64,000 bases of DNA, from contig NW_027331365.1 in the NCBI RefSeq assembly GCF_022965805.1, positions 62,001-126,000 on the forward strand, written 5' to 3'. Positions 1 through 11,828 of this stretch are shown in pieces; position 1 is the stretch's first letter; each line of letters starts with the position of its first letter. A program made the translations under genes and the position numbers. The DNA is from Primulina eburnea (taxonomy: Eukaryota; Streptophyta; Magnoliopsida; Lamiales; Gesneriaceae). The notes beneath the pieces were generated by a model. It was not told the DNA's origin, ran no database searches, and was given only the letters and a program-made list of their open reading frames with translations.

Positions 1-2
1 TG

Positions 3-242
3 CTGCGGAAGTACATGTCAAATCCCTCGCATGTGCTTAACTATGAGCCACTTCAGCTGACACCGCACTTATCATTCGAGGAGAGACCCACTCAAATTTT
101 GGATAGGTAGGAGAAAAGGATCCGGAACAAGGTGATCCAAATGGTCAAGGTCAAGTGGCTGAATCGTTCTAAGGAAGAGGCTACTTGGGAGATCGAGGCC
201 GAGATGAAGAGTCGCTACCCGGAGTTATTTGGTAGGTTTTAA
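3..242 (+). pseudogene. 3' end of Ty3/gypsy pol (element D), C-terminal chromodomain-like region
   Basis: The window opens inside the last 80 codons of a gypsy polyprotein. The reading frame starting at base 3 closely matches the C-terminus of the pol of element A (11829 onward, - strand): the [20 protein letters not shown] stretch, then the VKVKWLN and ATWE words of a degenerate chromodomain. An in-frame TAG at 108-110 breaks it. The natural stop is TAA at 240-242. A chromodomain at this place is typical of Tekay/Del-type chromoviruses. The rest of the element lies left of the window. Confidence 0.85.
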
Positions 243-262
243 TTTCGAGGACGAAATTTATT

Positions 263-276
263 TAAGGGGGGAGAGT
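263..276 (+). other. Polypurine tract of element D
   Basis: A purine run (TTAAGGGGGGAGAGT) lies directly before the TGTAAGG start of the LTR. It primes plus-strand DNA synthesis in LTR retrotransposons. The same arrangement, in reverse, sits beside the 3' LTRs of A, B-I and B-II. Confidence 0.8.
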
Positions 277-2828
277 TGTAAGGTCCAGGAAATTAAATCA
301 CGTAACCTGAATGCAAGCAATCTAGGATTTTATTTTAAATTATGTGTTTAAATATTTTTGCGCATTTTATGCATAATTCATGCATGATAGAATTTATTTC
401 ATGAAATTTTAAAAGTTCATGCATTAGGTTTTCTAGATGCATTTCGCGCTCGAACGAGGAACGGAAACCGGAGAATTTTCAGGAAAATTATATTATTACA
501 CGATTAATTTTTAATAATTTTTTTAAGATTATTTTTCAAAAATGGGATTTATTGGGTATTTTTACTGCAGGATTTTAATTTTTAAAGGTACACGAATTTT
601 ATCGAATTTGGGGACTTTATGAGGTTTCAGCTAATATTTTCAAAAACTTTCCAACACGAGATATTTTTCGGGAGCGTGTTGGGATTTAATGGGCTTAATT
701 TTAAGCTTATTGGGCTTAAAACCCTTTTAAAATTTTAATTAACAACTTAGGGTCCATTAGTTGGTCTGTTAACCATTTTTATAATATATATTTAACCTTA
801 AACCACTCATTAACCTAAACCTAAAAACCATATCAGCCGACACCCTCCCCTTAGCTCATTTTCCTCTCGGTTTTCTCCACATCAACCTTAAGAAAATCTC
901 GGCCATAGCATCTTCTTCAAGGAAAAATAATCTCCTGCACTCGTCTTCGATCTCCTCGCGTTAATACATCTAAGGCACGCCCTGTAGCATATTTTTTGCG
1001 TCATTCATGTGTGTAGTACTAATGTATACGTATCCATGAATGAAATCTCTCGATCCAAGCATGAGCATGAAGGGTTATCGATTTTCCATGTGTTTTCTTG
1101 CATCCTTTAATTGTTGCTCACTATTTTCGGAGTTTATGTGCAAGGGGCCGCTCTTCTTGATTGATTAGGGGCTGCTTGTGGTGTCAAGGTACTGTCTTGG
1201 GGTTTAGGTTGGTTGCTGAACGATGCAGGGCAAGGGCCGAGAAAAACATTCCACGGGCTGGCTCGGTTTTTGGGTAAATCGAGTGTAAGGGGCGAAGCCG
1301 TTGGTGCCTGGGTGAGTCCAGACGGTGGATATACCCCTGATGGGTCCGAACCATGTCCTGGGAGGGCCCTAGCACTGTTGGGCTGAACCCTTGAGCAGCA
1401 CAAACGAACCGAATGCAAGGGAGTGAGGTTGAGGCGCTTGTGGTTTCTAGCGATCGGGTTGGTAGTGTAGGCTGCATGGGGCTGGGATGTGGTTTTGATG
1501 AGTCCAGAGGAGTCCTAGTATGGTCTATGGGAGGCCGAGCCATGACTGGTTGATCGGGTCTAGGCTAGGAGCGAAACAAAAGTGGGTTAGGGAGCTAGGG
1601 GTTAGAGACGCGCATGTTTTGAATTCCAGCAGCTTACCAACAGGATTTTTAGGGTGCTAATGGGTTTGAATTGGGTGGAATTAGGTCTGGTATGATGTTA
1701 TCAAGTCATGTTTTAAGTTTGGTAAAATTTGGTTAAGTTTCATGTCGATTCGGGTTAAAACCGGGACCCCGGTCCAAGTTTTAAAACGAATCGGTTAAGT
1801 TTTGAAACGGGTTCGGGTTTACATCTAGGAATTCTGATAAATATGTTTTGGGACATTTTAAGGAGTTTGGTAATCTTCTGGTCAATTTTAGACGTCCAGG
1901 GGTAAAATGGTAATTTTTAAGTTTTCAGGGGCAAAATGGTCATTTTGCACCCGGGTTGAGATTTTGATCATGGCAACGCCCGGAGCATAAATTTATGATA
2001 TTCTAAATGTTTATGCATCAATTTTATTATTTTTATTAAATTATGATAATTACGGTGCATGCTTGGTTTAAAGGAAAAATAATGTATATGCATGCTTTTA
2101 TTTAAGTGATGAATACGATGACACGTTTTTTGAAGAAAGTGATTTAGTTGTGACTAACACGGTGACACGATGACATGTAAGGCCGGGACTCAGTGGGCGG
2201 GTAATGCTGTCGCTGATGATCCTCGCCGCCGGGTACCACGGTTACACGTAGATGGATCCATCGACTGACATGATGATACGAAAGTCACAGCTAATGAACA
2301 GAATTCAAATTAAGAAAATTAACACTTATATGTTGATACGATGATACATGCTATGATTTTTACCACGTTTTGACAGGACACGTTTACATTTGTGATTTTA
2401 CTTCAGACATGAAATTTATGTTGATTATGTTATTTTTCACTGATGTGTGCTATGTATATGTACTTGTTATTCATGGTACAGGTGTGTTGAGTCTTTAGAC
2501 TCACTAGGCGTGTGTGGTGTAGGTGAGCATTATGATTAGGGGACCGGAGGTGCCGAAGACAGAGTAGACAGGCGGGATGTGCGGTGACACAACCCGAGGA
2601 CCATTAATTTTCCGCATATTGTTTCGAGAGGAGTTACACATTTTTATACGTTGGTGATATTTTGATTTTTACACATTTACGTTTACGCTGATTTTGGATG
2701 ATGTTGGTTATTTTTAAACTGCGCTACTTTTATTGACAAATGAATAAAATTACTTTAAACGTTCTTTTGTAATTGCGAGCTTTTATTAAAAATAAAATTT
2801 TCGCACTTTTAAAACGGTAGATGTTTCA
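277..2828 (+). repeat. 3' LTR of element D (Tekay-like gypsy)
   Basis: It starts TGTAAGGTCC, the same ten bases that begin the LTR of element A, right after the polypurine tract. The end is placed at the CA of 2827-2828 by analogy; without the 5' LTR this is an estimate. It shares blocks with LTR A, including the GATGGATCCATC region (about 2250), the GAGTCTTTAGACTC palindrome (2489-2502) and AACCCGAGGACC (about 2590). The rest has diverged. Two overlapping open frames at 1134-1543 on the - strand are not supported as genes. Confidence 0.7.
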
Positions 2829-4540
2829 ATTCTACTAAAAGACTTTAATTTTACAAAACTCTTTGCAACAGCCCACTTCAATCAAGACTTATCACACTGC
2901 TTGTTTTGGAACTCTTAGTGATCACTTTACACTTCTGGATTTTAAGAACCATCGTTTCACCAGACACCACTACTAATCAAATAACCAAAGGTTACTGATG
3001 TAAGTAAAACAATATGTTTCAGTAGCACGAATATGATCTTTGAATGATCAGATATCTTTTTGTTCAGTGTGTGCTTGATGAGCGATGAGGTATATGATCT
3101 TTGATTGCGCTCAGATTCTTTAAGTATGCAGGCTTGTAGTAATCGCAGTGTTGAAAGCTTGATGATTATATATGTTTCTTGCATACTTCCAGCTCTTCTT
3201 ATATGAGCAGTCATTCCAACGATCGGAAAGAGATGAGTAACGTTAACCTGTAACAATGGAATGATGTGTCACGGTCAGCTGCAAATACATTAAATGTTTT
3301 TCAGCAAAGCATTTAATGTTCTCTTTGTTAGCATATATTTGAATCACGTTATTTGAAGAGTACCGCTGAGGTATTCTTTTATTGCAACTGTCTTTACCAT
3401 CAGAACTTGTAGGATATAAGTAATATTTTTTTCTGGGATAGTGCTATAAATTCATATCAATATTGGGACTAGTGCAAGAAATTATTGACTTATAGCGGTG
3501 CAAAACCATTGAATGTCCTGAACCAGTCAGAGAATGTCTTTCATTAAGTGAGCAATAAATAACTTTTTAATGACTCGATTTAAAGTCTTCGAACAACTGG
3601 TTGGAAAGTTCTTTAAAAGTTTGAACTCCTTCTGCTTCAAACGGTTGAATGGTAGGCGGTCTGAAATTCAAGCGGTTGAAGACTATAGACGGTTGTAAGT
3701 TTAGACGGTTGCACTAGTTCCTGTTATACACAGAAGATTGCAGTTGTTTTCTGAAACAGTTAAGTGTTGTTTTGATTTTTTCGATCACCAAAACTCTTAG
3801 ATAATAGTAATTCCTTAACACTTTTCCTATTTTTGGTGATGACAAAACCCAGCTGCAGAACTGTATAACAGTTTACAAGATAATTACAAAAGTTAATAAA
3901 GGAAAAGTTGTATTTCATTGAGTGAATGAAATTACAAACTCCAGTTGCTAAAAAGCAGAAAACAAAACATCTAAACAAATACAATACATTAATATTTCTT
4001 CTGTTCTTTAATCTGTTTAGCTTCATCTGCTTTGGCACGCTCTGCAACCCTTTTTCTAACTGATTCTTCTTAAGCTCAAGACATTATTTATAGGCTTCAA
4101 GTTGGGCTAAATGATCACCTATTCATGGCCATTTATATCTTCTTAAACGTCATTATTTCTTTTACGAGAGTTGTTACAAGTTCATGTATATTCAGCTGAA
4201 TATGCCCCTTCATTACACCATTCATTTTTTAATATAAGGGTCCAAATCTGAAGGTTTTTGGCTTAATTCTTGGTTCTATGCATATCTGATTTATCGGCAT
4301 AAAAACTTAAATAAATTGTTCATGAAATGATGGCTCTTCTTAATTCCATAAGAATGAACGCATATTCGTTCTTTATTTCTTCATCTATCAAAATTTTCAA
4401 ATCATGTTCTTGCATAAAATTTCCTTGTATATTGGTAAACATTTTTGAGTCTTCACTATCATCAATCCCAAATTTTAATCAATCAATCAGATGGCCACAA
4501 ATGACAATATCTTTATTGGCCACATAATGTCAGACATAAT
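2829..4540 (-). mobile_element. Worn LTR-retrotransposon remnant, possibly copia/Sirevirus-like 3' end
   Basis: No intact gene is visible. On the - strand, a broken coding-like stretch around 4330-4470 is followed (going down in coordinate) by a motif rich in Lys/Arg/Glu near 4020-4060. Then comes a GTCATCACCAAAAATAGGAAAAG run and TGTTAAGGAA at 3820. That order resembles the pol tail, purine tract and LTR start of Sirevirus-type copia elements. Short GCGGTTGAA/GACGGTTG repeats occur at 3640-3710. No TSD or second LTR is seen, so this is tentative. Confidence 0.3.
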
Positions 4541-5946
4541 ATTGTGTTCCAAACTCCTAATTCAATCTCAAAATTCAATGATATTAGAGTATTCAAGTAT
4601 ATCAATCATTATTTCATGTATATCACATAAACTCAAACAAGACACACTAACATAATTTCACTCAAATCAATCATTATATATCAAAGCATTCAGATATATG
4701 TAGTACGTTACTCAGTCGCATCATATTTTATTTTTTGTCTTTTATTCTCGATATCTTTCTAGGGATCGATGAAATTTGGTTTAATAGATAATCTAAACAA
4801 TGATATTATAGATTTTATTTACAATGAAGAATTTCGAGTCGACTTAAAAGCTCTCAAACCTGGGCAGGTCCTTGACAAAATCTAATCTCCTTTACACTTG
4901 GTATCACATAGGGATGTAAATAAATCGATTCGATTCACAAGCTTTTTCGAGCCAGCTAACAAGTATTTAGTTTGTATTATATATTATAAAATTTGACCTA
5001 AACTCAAACATATTCGAACTTTCTTTCGCACTAAACGATTGCAAATTATTTTATTTGATAATCCGCAAAAAGTTCGCGAGCTTTTATATTTTACTAGTAT
5101 AATATAATTATATATTAATAAAATAAATTTAAAACCTTTTGAATTTTCATTTCGGAACAATAGTTCGAAAAAACGTTCGAATCTTTCGAATCAAATTTGA
5201 GTTCCAATTCAAACCAAATTTGAACTAAAATTACAAATTAATTGAGTATTGAATTAAGATCGAACTCAAATATACATTTCGAACCTTAAAATTTTATTTA
5301 TAATTGACTTGATTTGATTCGTTCACACACCCTACTTTGTTCTCAAAAGCGAATATATACGACATCAACAATGTCAAGCCTATTATCAGGCAAGGCAGAA
5401 TTACCTAGAAGTAAGGGCCAATTCCAACCAATTTTTCAAGAAGCAACTTGTTAACATAAGATTGAGCATACGTTTGGACTCTGTATATCAGTATAACCTT
5501 AGAAAGCTGAGCAAATCTACGCTGGCTTGAGCTCAGCACATAGACAGATTGCAAAGTTCAACGTCACCTCATTTTTTAACAGAAATTATCATTAAAGTGA
5601 AAAGCAATGCAACATAATAAGAAAGGTGGAATTTGGAATTAAAAACATCAAGGATGTAGTAGAAGTAACAAACGCCAACAAAATTAAAGAATACCAACAT
5701 AATTTACACACAAATATCAATATTCATGATGCGAGATAGTTACCAAAATAACATTCATCAAATTCTTTTTAAAAAACTAAACTTTCTCAAGTGTATATAA
5801 CAACACTCAAATTCACATAGAGAGGGTTAATTTTCAAAAACTTAGATTGACCAAGATCATTTTTTTAAAATTTCCCCGTCATGATGCCTCTAAGGAAACC
5901 AAGTCTCGACGGAAATACAAACTTAACTCAACGGTCTAAGAGGCAA
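4541..5946. other. AT-rich intergenic stretch without a recognisable gene
   Basis: Nothing coding is supported on either strand. Between about 4908 and 5335 the ends look weakly inverted: TAGGGATGTAAATAAATCG at the left, and the complement of CGTTCACACACCCTAC at the right. This could be a degenerate hAT-like MITE, but there is no matching target duplication. The last few hundred bases would include the 3' UTR of the Romo1-like gene. Confidence 0.35.
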
Positions 5947-7706
5947 CTAGTAAGATTTCCCGCAGTGTATTAAGCTTCCAGCTCCTAAGAAAAGACCAAA
6001 AACAGCAGCACTGCCCAGCGTTGTTTGTCCAATGTATCTTATTTTTAGAAGACCTGGAACCTGCATCGAGATAAAACCAAACAAACTATATTTGAATTTT
6101 TGCACAAATGCATCAATTTATTAAGAATAAGGAGTAATGCGAACGTTGAGCTATGACAGGTGTATCAAGTGCAAAAAGACTAGAATGAGGATATTAAGGA
6201 AAAAGAAGAAGTCGGACCAATGGAGCTAATTGCAACTATTTAGGACTTAAATTTTGTGATAATATGATCAAGATCATATTTAACAGACAATATCGTTTAT
6301 GGTATCCCTAAAAACTTTCAAAAACACATGTTCAGTGAAAGGTCTAACAATAATGGTGCGAGGTGACACCCACCTGTAATGAATCAATTATGGATAAGCA
6401 AATGAAAAATTGTCACTCAAAATGGTTCATCAATGACAATATTTCATTTGTAAATGTCACTCAATGCAGAAACAAAAACTTGACATAGAAAAAAATCACG
6501 AGAAGAAGTTCAAGCAGGCTGCTAGGAAGCAGATGCAAAGAAGAATGGAACAAGGAGGCTGAAAGCCTTATTACCCAAGATAGCAAGCTACATTAGCAGC
6601 TTGCATGCAACTTCAGCTACCCCCTGTTGAGCCTAATGGTTGCCTCAAATTTAGACGCCCTCAACCATCGGCAGGCAGACCAAAATAATTGGAGGGTGGG
6701 GGTGACGATTTAACAGAAGTGATTCGATATGTTATTGTTCTGTTTTTTATAGAGTTTAGGAGAAATTTCACATTAAATCCTGAAAGGTTTTATGTGTGGG
6801 AGCAATTTCCTTTAGCTCATTTGCACCTGCTTGAGCCCAAGGATACAAGTATACATGAAAAACCCAACCAACACTATGGAACACGTCGTGCAATTTATTT
6901 TGAATTCTTGTTACGTAGCACATGAAACTTATATGGAAATTGGCTTGAAGTTATTTATTTCAGTAGTTCCTAACGAGTGATGATCTGTATAGATGACTTA
7001 TAGCGGAAGAATTCCAACAGTTTATAAGAAAGAAAATCAACAACATGACAGAAGCTCGATTCAAAATACACAGCATGATTTCTCTACTTATAAGAAAATA
7101 AAAACAATACCTTGTATCTAACAGCCTCGTAAGTTCCATAAACAGCACCTGCAACCAATAGCATACATCAGATAATATATTCATAAAAACAGATTATTAC
7201 CGAAGGCATGATTCAAAAGTGAAACTCAATTGCACTGAATTTATGAATCCAAGCAAGAAACAACTATGAAGCTTGACATATGCGAGTACTTTTGATGTTC
7301 AATGTAATTCAATATCAATAGAGGACATTGGGTCACGAGGAAAATGCTAAAAAGTCTGTGTCCCTAAACATAGAAAGCATGAAATGATTCATTTTCTCCA
7401 GTTTTCCACCGTATAAAATAGCAAAATTTATATCTAGGCATAAACAATTATATAAAGGGTAATTCCAGAGCAAAGGTAAAATCATGTGAGAGGTTATCCA
7501 AAAAAAATTTTGTCCCTAAGCGCAAAAAGACAGTTCAAAGATTGAAGATAATAATACAGTTATATCTTTTCATTAGGGTTTATGCATTACAACTCAAAGA
7601 ATGAAAAGTGGAGGAGTTATAATTAAATATTACCAACAGCGCCGCCGATAGCTCCGCCAACAGCAACGCCCGCCGTTACCCGCGCTAGACAGCTATTCCT
7701 CTTCAT
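5947..7706 (-). CDS. Romo1/Mgr2-like mitochondrial inner-membrane protein, three coding exons
   Basis: A spliced host gene. Exon 1 is 7634-7706, exon 2 is 7111-7148 and exon 3 is 5947-6060. All four splice sites are GT/AG and the phases join cleanly to 74 codons. The protein starts MKRNSCLARVTAG, has a glycine-rich helix (GVAVGGAIGGAVGAVYGTYE) and a second hydrophobic helix near the C-terminus (AAVFGLFLGAGSLIHCG), and ends KSY-stop (TAG 5947-5949). Length and motifs fit the plant Romo1 family. Yeast Mgr2 is the lateral gatekeeper of the TIM23 translocase and animal Romo1 is linked to reactive oxygen. The plant role here is inferred from family. No disabling change is seen. The pararetrovirus begins about 360 bp upstream of the start codon. 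Confidence 0.9.
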
Positions 7707-7722
7707 CTCTTCACCTTTTTCC

Positions 7723-7829
7723 CTAAAATATGTATAAATGAAATGGGTAATCGAGCAAAATTAGAGCAGAGTCTAGTTTCCTAATATTCAAATTCGATCC
7801 CAATGTTGGGTTGAATTTCTCTATTGTAC
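7723..7829 (-). other. Predicted 5' UTR intron of the Romo1-like gene
   Basis: Upstream of the ATG the - strand reads TATTTTAG/GGAAAAAGG, a good 3' splice site (AG at 7723-7724). About 107 bp higher, CTGAG/GTACAATAG is a good 5' splice site (GT at 7828-7829). This implies a non-coding first exon ending at 7830 and a promoter between about 7870 and 8069. Predicted from splice consensus only. Confidence 0.5.
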
Positions 7830-8069
7830 CTCAGAGGCCAGAGCGTATGCCGCAATTCAGTAATAAATAAACTTGAGTAGGAAAACAAGTTACAATACAG
7901 AGTAAAAATAAACCAATATTTTAGAAGGGTAAATTGGTTTTAAATCTTCAAACTTATTTATATTTATCATAATTTTCTACACCTAAAAAACATTGCTCAA
8001 ACTCCTTAAAAAGAAGAAAATGACAAAAACACCCCTATAGTTATAATGATTGATTTTCCTAACCGAAAG

Positions 8070-8082
8070 TGGTATCAGAGCC
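8070..8082 (+). other. Pararetroviral primer-binding site (initiator Met tRNA)
   Basis: TGGTATCAGAGCC complements the 3' end of plant initiator-Met tRNA, the primer for minus-strand DNA in Caulimoviridae. The virus-like sequence appears to begin exactly here. To the left, nothing viral is seen before the Romo1-like gene. Confidence 0.85.
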
Positions 8083-8090
8083 GAGTAACA

Positions 8091-8734
8091 TGAATCTGAA
8101 CCCAGATTCGAGATTAAGTATTTACAGGATATATTCCAAATCGTTGGAATATTCGAAGTAGGAAGATCTAACCAAGGTTAGATATCATGAAGGAACTTAT
8201 CGGAGTCCTTAGGTAAACTTGTGATTCAAAATAATAGGTTTCTAAAAATAGTACCGGATTCCTCTAAACTCTCTGGATATCTTAGAGAAATTCAAAAGAT
8301 AATACATAATTATGACACTATGTTGTATTATGTACCACAAAATATGGAAAAAATCCTTGAAAACCAGGAAGAAATTATTGGAATATTAAAGGATATGTGA
8401 ACATGACTTCAAAATTTAGAACAACAATCAAGTTCTAGTAGAAAGACTTCAGAAGGAAGGTTACCACCTTCATTTGGTACTGAACCCTTATTACATCAAA
8501 AAGAGAAGGCCAACGTGATATCAAAACTTTTAACTGAAAAAAAAATGATCAATCTAATTAAAACATTCTTGGAAAAGAAATTAATCTGATGACAACTTTA
8601 GAAAGGATTGGTCTAGAGGATCTCAAGAGCTTGCAGAATCTTTTGTAAATCTCAAGGTATTAGATCTAAAGATGAACACAATTGGGGGTGAACAATCTAC
8701 CATAACCTGGTCATCTTCGCAGGAACCACCAAGA
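8091..8734 (+). pseudogene. Remnant of the pararetroviral 5' ORF
   Basis: A broken, Lys/Glu/Ile-rich, coiled-coil-like coding region follows the primer site, with short runs between several stops. It stops at the target site of element A (8735-8739) and resumes at 20271. By position it is the N-terminal part of the capsid-containing first ORF. I recognise no domain in it. Confidence 0.55.
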
Positions 8735-8739
8735 GAAAG
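8735..8739 (+). repeat. Target-site duplication GAAAG, left copy (element A)
   Basis: GAAAG lies directly before the left LTR of A and again directly after the right LTR at 20271-20275. A 5-bp duplication is what a gypsy integrase makes. It proves a single insertion into the pararetroviral sequence. Confidence 0.9.
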
Positions 8740-11700
8740 TAAAACGTCCTCATCTTTTATTGCTTTAAAAGTACTAGTAAAAAAAATTTTTTTTTTTTTT
8801 AAATCTCTCACATTTTCGGTCATTGCATGCACATGCACATAAAAATAATCTTGCACCCTTTTAAAGTAAATCATCCAACTAGTATTTGAAAATTGAAAGG
8901 GGATAGTCAAACCAGAAATCGTAAAACGTTTTACCAAACCTAAAAAGCAATAAATGTTGAAAAGTGTAGCCCATACTAAACTCTCCAAAAACCTCTCAAA
9001 AGCGTAAATAAATGGTCTTAAAATCTTTAAAAGAAATCATAAAACGTAATGCGGAAAATAATGCGCTGGTCCTCGGGTTGTGTGCGCCATCAGTCCAGTA
9101 GTATCACTCATCAAGACCTTCCTCAGAACCACCTGCATCCATCACACCTAGTGAGTCTAAAGACTCAACACACCATAATCTTTATAACGAGTAATACATA
9201 ATACAGTTAACATATAACGGTGAAAAGTACTTGTACTTAAAATATCGTTTTCATGAAGATGCATAAACTTTAAACATAAACGTTTTCGTAAACATTTTCA
9301 TGATGCATAAAAACATTTTCAAAAGGCATAAACATATCACTTAAACATATTCATATTCATGTCCATATTCGTATCCATATTCATATTCGTATTCATGTTC
9401 ATGTTCGTGTTTGTTGAATTCAGATCGTTGATTGTGACTTTCATATACGTGTTAGGCGATGGATCCATCTACATGTAACCACAGTACTGGGCGGCGGGGG
9501 ACACCAGCAACACTCTCACCGGTCAACTGGGCCCTGGCCTTACGTAATATCATATCATCATATACATATACATGTCCGTGTCTGAGGAAATACGATCGTC
9601 GGGCTCCCACTGGGACCATAACCCTCACGATATCTCCAACATATCATCGTGTTAGTCACAATCCATTCACATCATTCAACATGTTATCATCACTTAATAA
9701 AAATCATGCTTATAACATTTTTCATTTTAAACCACGCATGCAGCATGTCTTTTACGTTAACGTTTCATCATAAAAAATCCATAGACATTTAAAATTCCAT
9801 AATCCTTTAAAAATAGCATTTTGGCATATGACCTCATAAAAACATACATATACATTTAAAATTCCATGTTAACATATAAAACAGCAAATAGGGCACTGCC
9901 ATGACCTTTACTAATTTCCCGGTGTAAAATGACCTTTTTACCCCTGGACTCGACATTTTTCGTTTTCGATACTTTTCTTGATTTCATGACTCTAACATGT
10001 CCCAAATAATTATTTAAGCTTACGTGAATTTTTTTGTAATTTTATTTGGCTTACAACTTAGACTTTTTCAATTTATCTTTTATTAGTGATTTTAACGGTG
10101 TTTTAATCCCGAAAAATACTAAACGTTAATATAAAATTCCTAAATTCTAAATTTAGTCTTTTTATATTATTTTAGCCCTTATGGATCACGACTCGACCCC
10201 CGTGAGTCGTTTTCCAATTTTTCTTTGTTTTTAAACTTATTTTGACACCTAAACTTCGACCCCGAGCCATCTCTTAATTTTATCGAGTTACCCCGAACCA
10301 AATCGAGCCAAAAGGTGCCCAACATGTTAAATTAGCCTACTGGACTCTAAGTTCACCAAGAAACCTATCTAAACCACAAAAACGAAAATCTCTTAGTTAA
10401 CCCTATGCTGGCCGAGAGTTGTACACTACAAGGACTCTACTTTCTTATGGTGTCTAGACTCTCAGCTGCCGTCCAGCCCTGGAACCATAGCATTAAGCAC
10501 CTTCTTAGGACCCCAGAGAGCCATTCCTACCCAGCCCATGGCCCCCACACGTCGAGCCCTGGACCCTGAAACTGTGCGAATTCCGCAACAGTTTGATGGC
10601 CCCCCTCTCGGGTAGGAGTCCTAGTTGCGTAGGACTCCTCCCAAGCCTCCCAACTCGAACCCTAGCCTGGTTAACACTCACCCCTCGACTGAACCACGTG
10701 CCTGTCTAGCCCTGACCACCAGCCAAGATCCCGCCAGCCCTTGCACGTGAAACCCGACCCTTGCAACCCCATGATAGTTTTTCGCACCAGCATGCCTCTA
10801 TCGATTTGACAGTGTTTAGGGAGTGGTTCTATAACTCTATCTCATGTAGAAACTTGGCTTGGTCATGACCTAACCATGGCAGCCCCTTTGAAGCACATAA
10901 AACATGAATTAGGAATCAAAAAACCTGTATAAACATTCATGAAATACTCAAAAACGAAAATACATCAAGGTGTCACTTGGTTTTTTCTTATCTTTCATGC
11001 ATACAATAATTCAAACAAATATTATGATATGATGGATGAGAAAAGGAGATTAAGGTGTGCCTTTGCGTAATTTACGCTCGAATATACGACGATGACGAAG
11101 AACGGAGGAACGACGAGTCTAGAATCACACGCGACTGCCTTCCCAAAGCTGCTGCCGATTTTCTTTTCCAGAAATAAAGACTGCCGAGAGATTGTTGGGG
11201 TTGAAAGAGTTTTCAAAATCTTAAAAGTGGGTGGTGGCCGATGGATTTCTAGAATTGTGTAGGTTTTTTGTAAATTTTGCACTTTAAATACTAATTACCC
11301 CTTAATCTAGACATTAGGCCTATTAAGCCATAAATTAAAGCCCAATTAATTAAATTAGGATTTAATTAAAAGATAGTAAAGTTTTCTTTTGAAATTAAAT
11401 GTGAATTTATTAGCCGGGTAGCTCGAAAGCTCGTATTTTATTTAAAAAATCCAATACCGATAAAATATACGTTCCGGCGTATAAAATCACCTCAAAACCC
11501 GATACTTTCAAAATTTTACTTAAAAACATCGGCCGCATTTTAAATAATTAAAAATAACTATTTAATAAAAATCTTTTACATTTTTAGCCCTCGGTCCCCG
11601 TTCCTCGATCGTCGCTTGAATATTCCTAAAATTTTTTACATTTTATGCATGATGACAATAAAATCATATTTAGCAAATAAACATGTATGTCACATAATTA

Positions 11701-11792
11701 ATTAGCGATTAAAATAAATTAATTACCCATTTTTCATAATTTCCTAGATTCGCATGCATTTGGATTACGTCGTCTAATTTTTGGACCTTACA
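8740..11792 (-). repeat. 3' LTR of element A
   Basis: Near-identical to 17218-20270. On the window strand it runs from TAAAACGTCC to GGACCTTACA. It contains the GAGTCTAAAGACTC palindrome (9153-9166), a GGTCCTCGGGTT block (about 9068) and a run of TCATATTCGTATTC-type repeats (about 9355-9410). The 104-residue open frame at 9459-9773 is repeated unchanged in the other LTR because the LTRs are alike, and is not a gene. Confidence 0.93.
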
Positions 11793-11808
11793 ATTCCTCC
11801 CCCCTTAA
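11793..11808 (-). other. Polypurine tract of element A
   Basis: The - strand reads TTAAGGGGGGAGGAAT immediately before the TGTAAGG start of the 3' LTR. It is the plus-strand primer site. Confidence 0.85.
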
Positions 11809-11828
11809 ATAAAATTTCGTCCTCGAAA

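Noticed and set aside
1134..1543. Two overlapping - strand open frames
   Set aside because: They fall in the GC-richer middle of the D LTR, lack any recognisable motif, and overlap each other in different frames.
4908..5335. A defined hAT-type MITE
   Set aside because: The terminal similarity is weak and no 8-bp duplication flanks it.
9459..9773. 104-residue open frame, repeated unchanged at 17939-18253
   Set aside because: It lies inside the two LTRs of element A; identity just reflects near-identical LTRs. No domain, and it runs antisense to the element.
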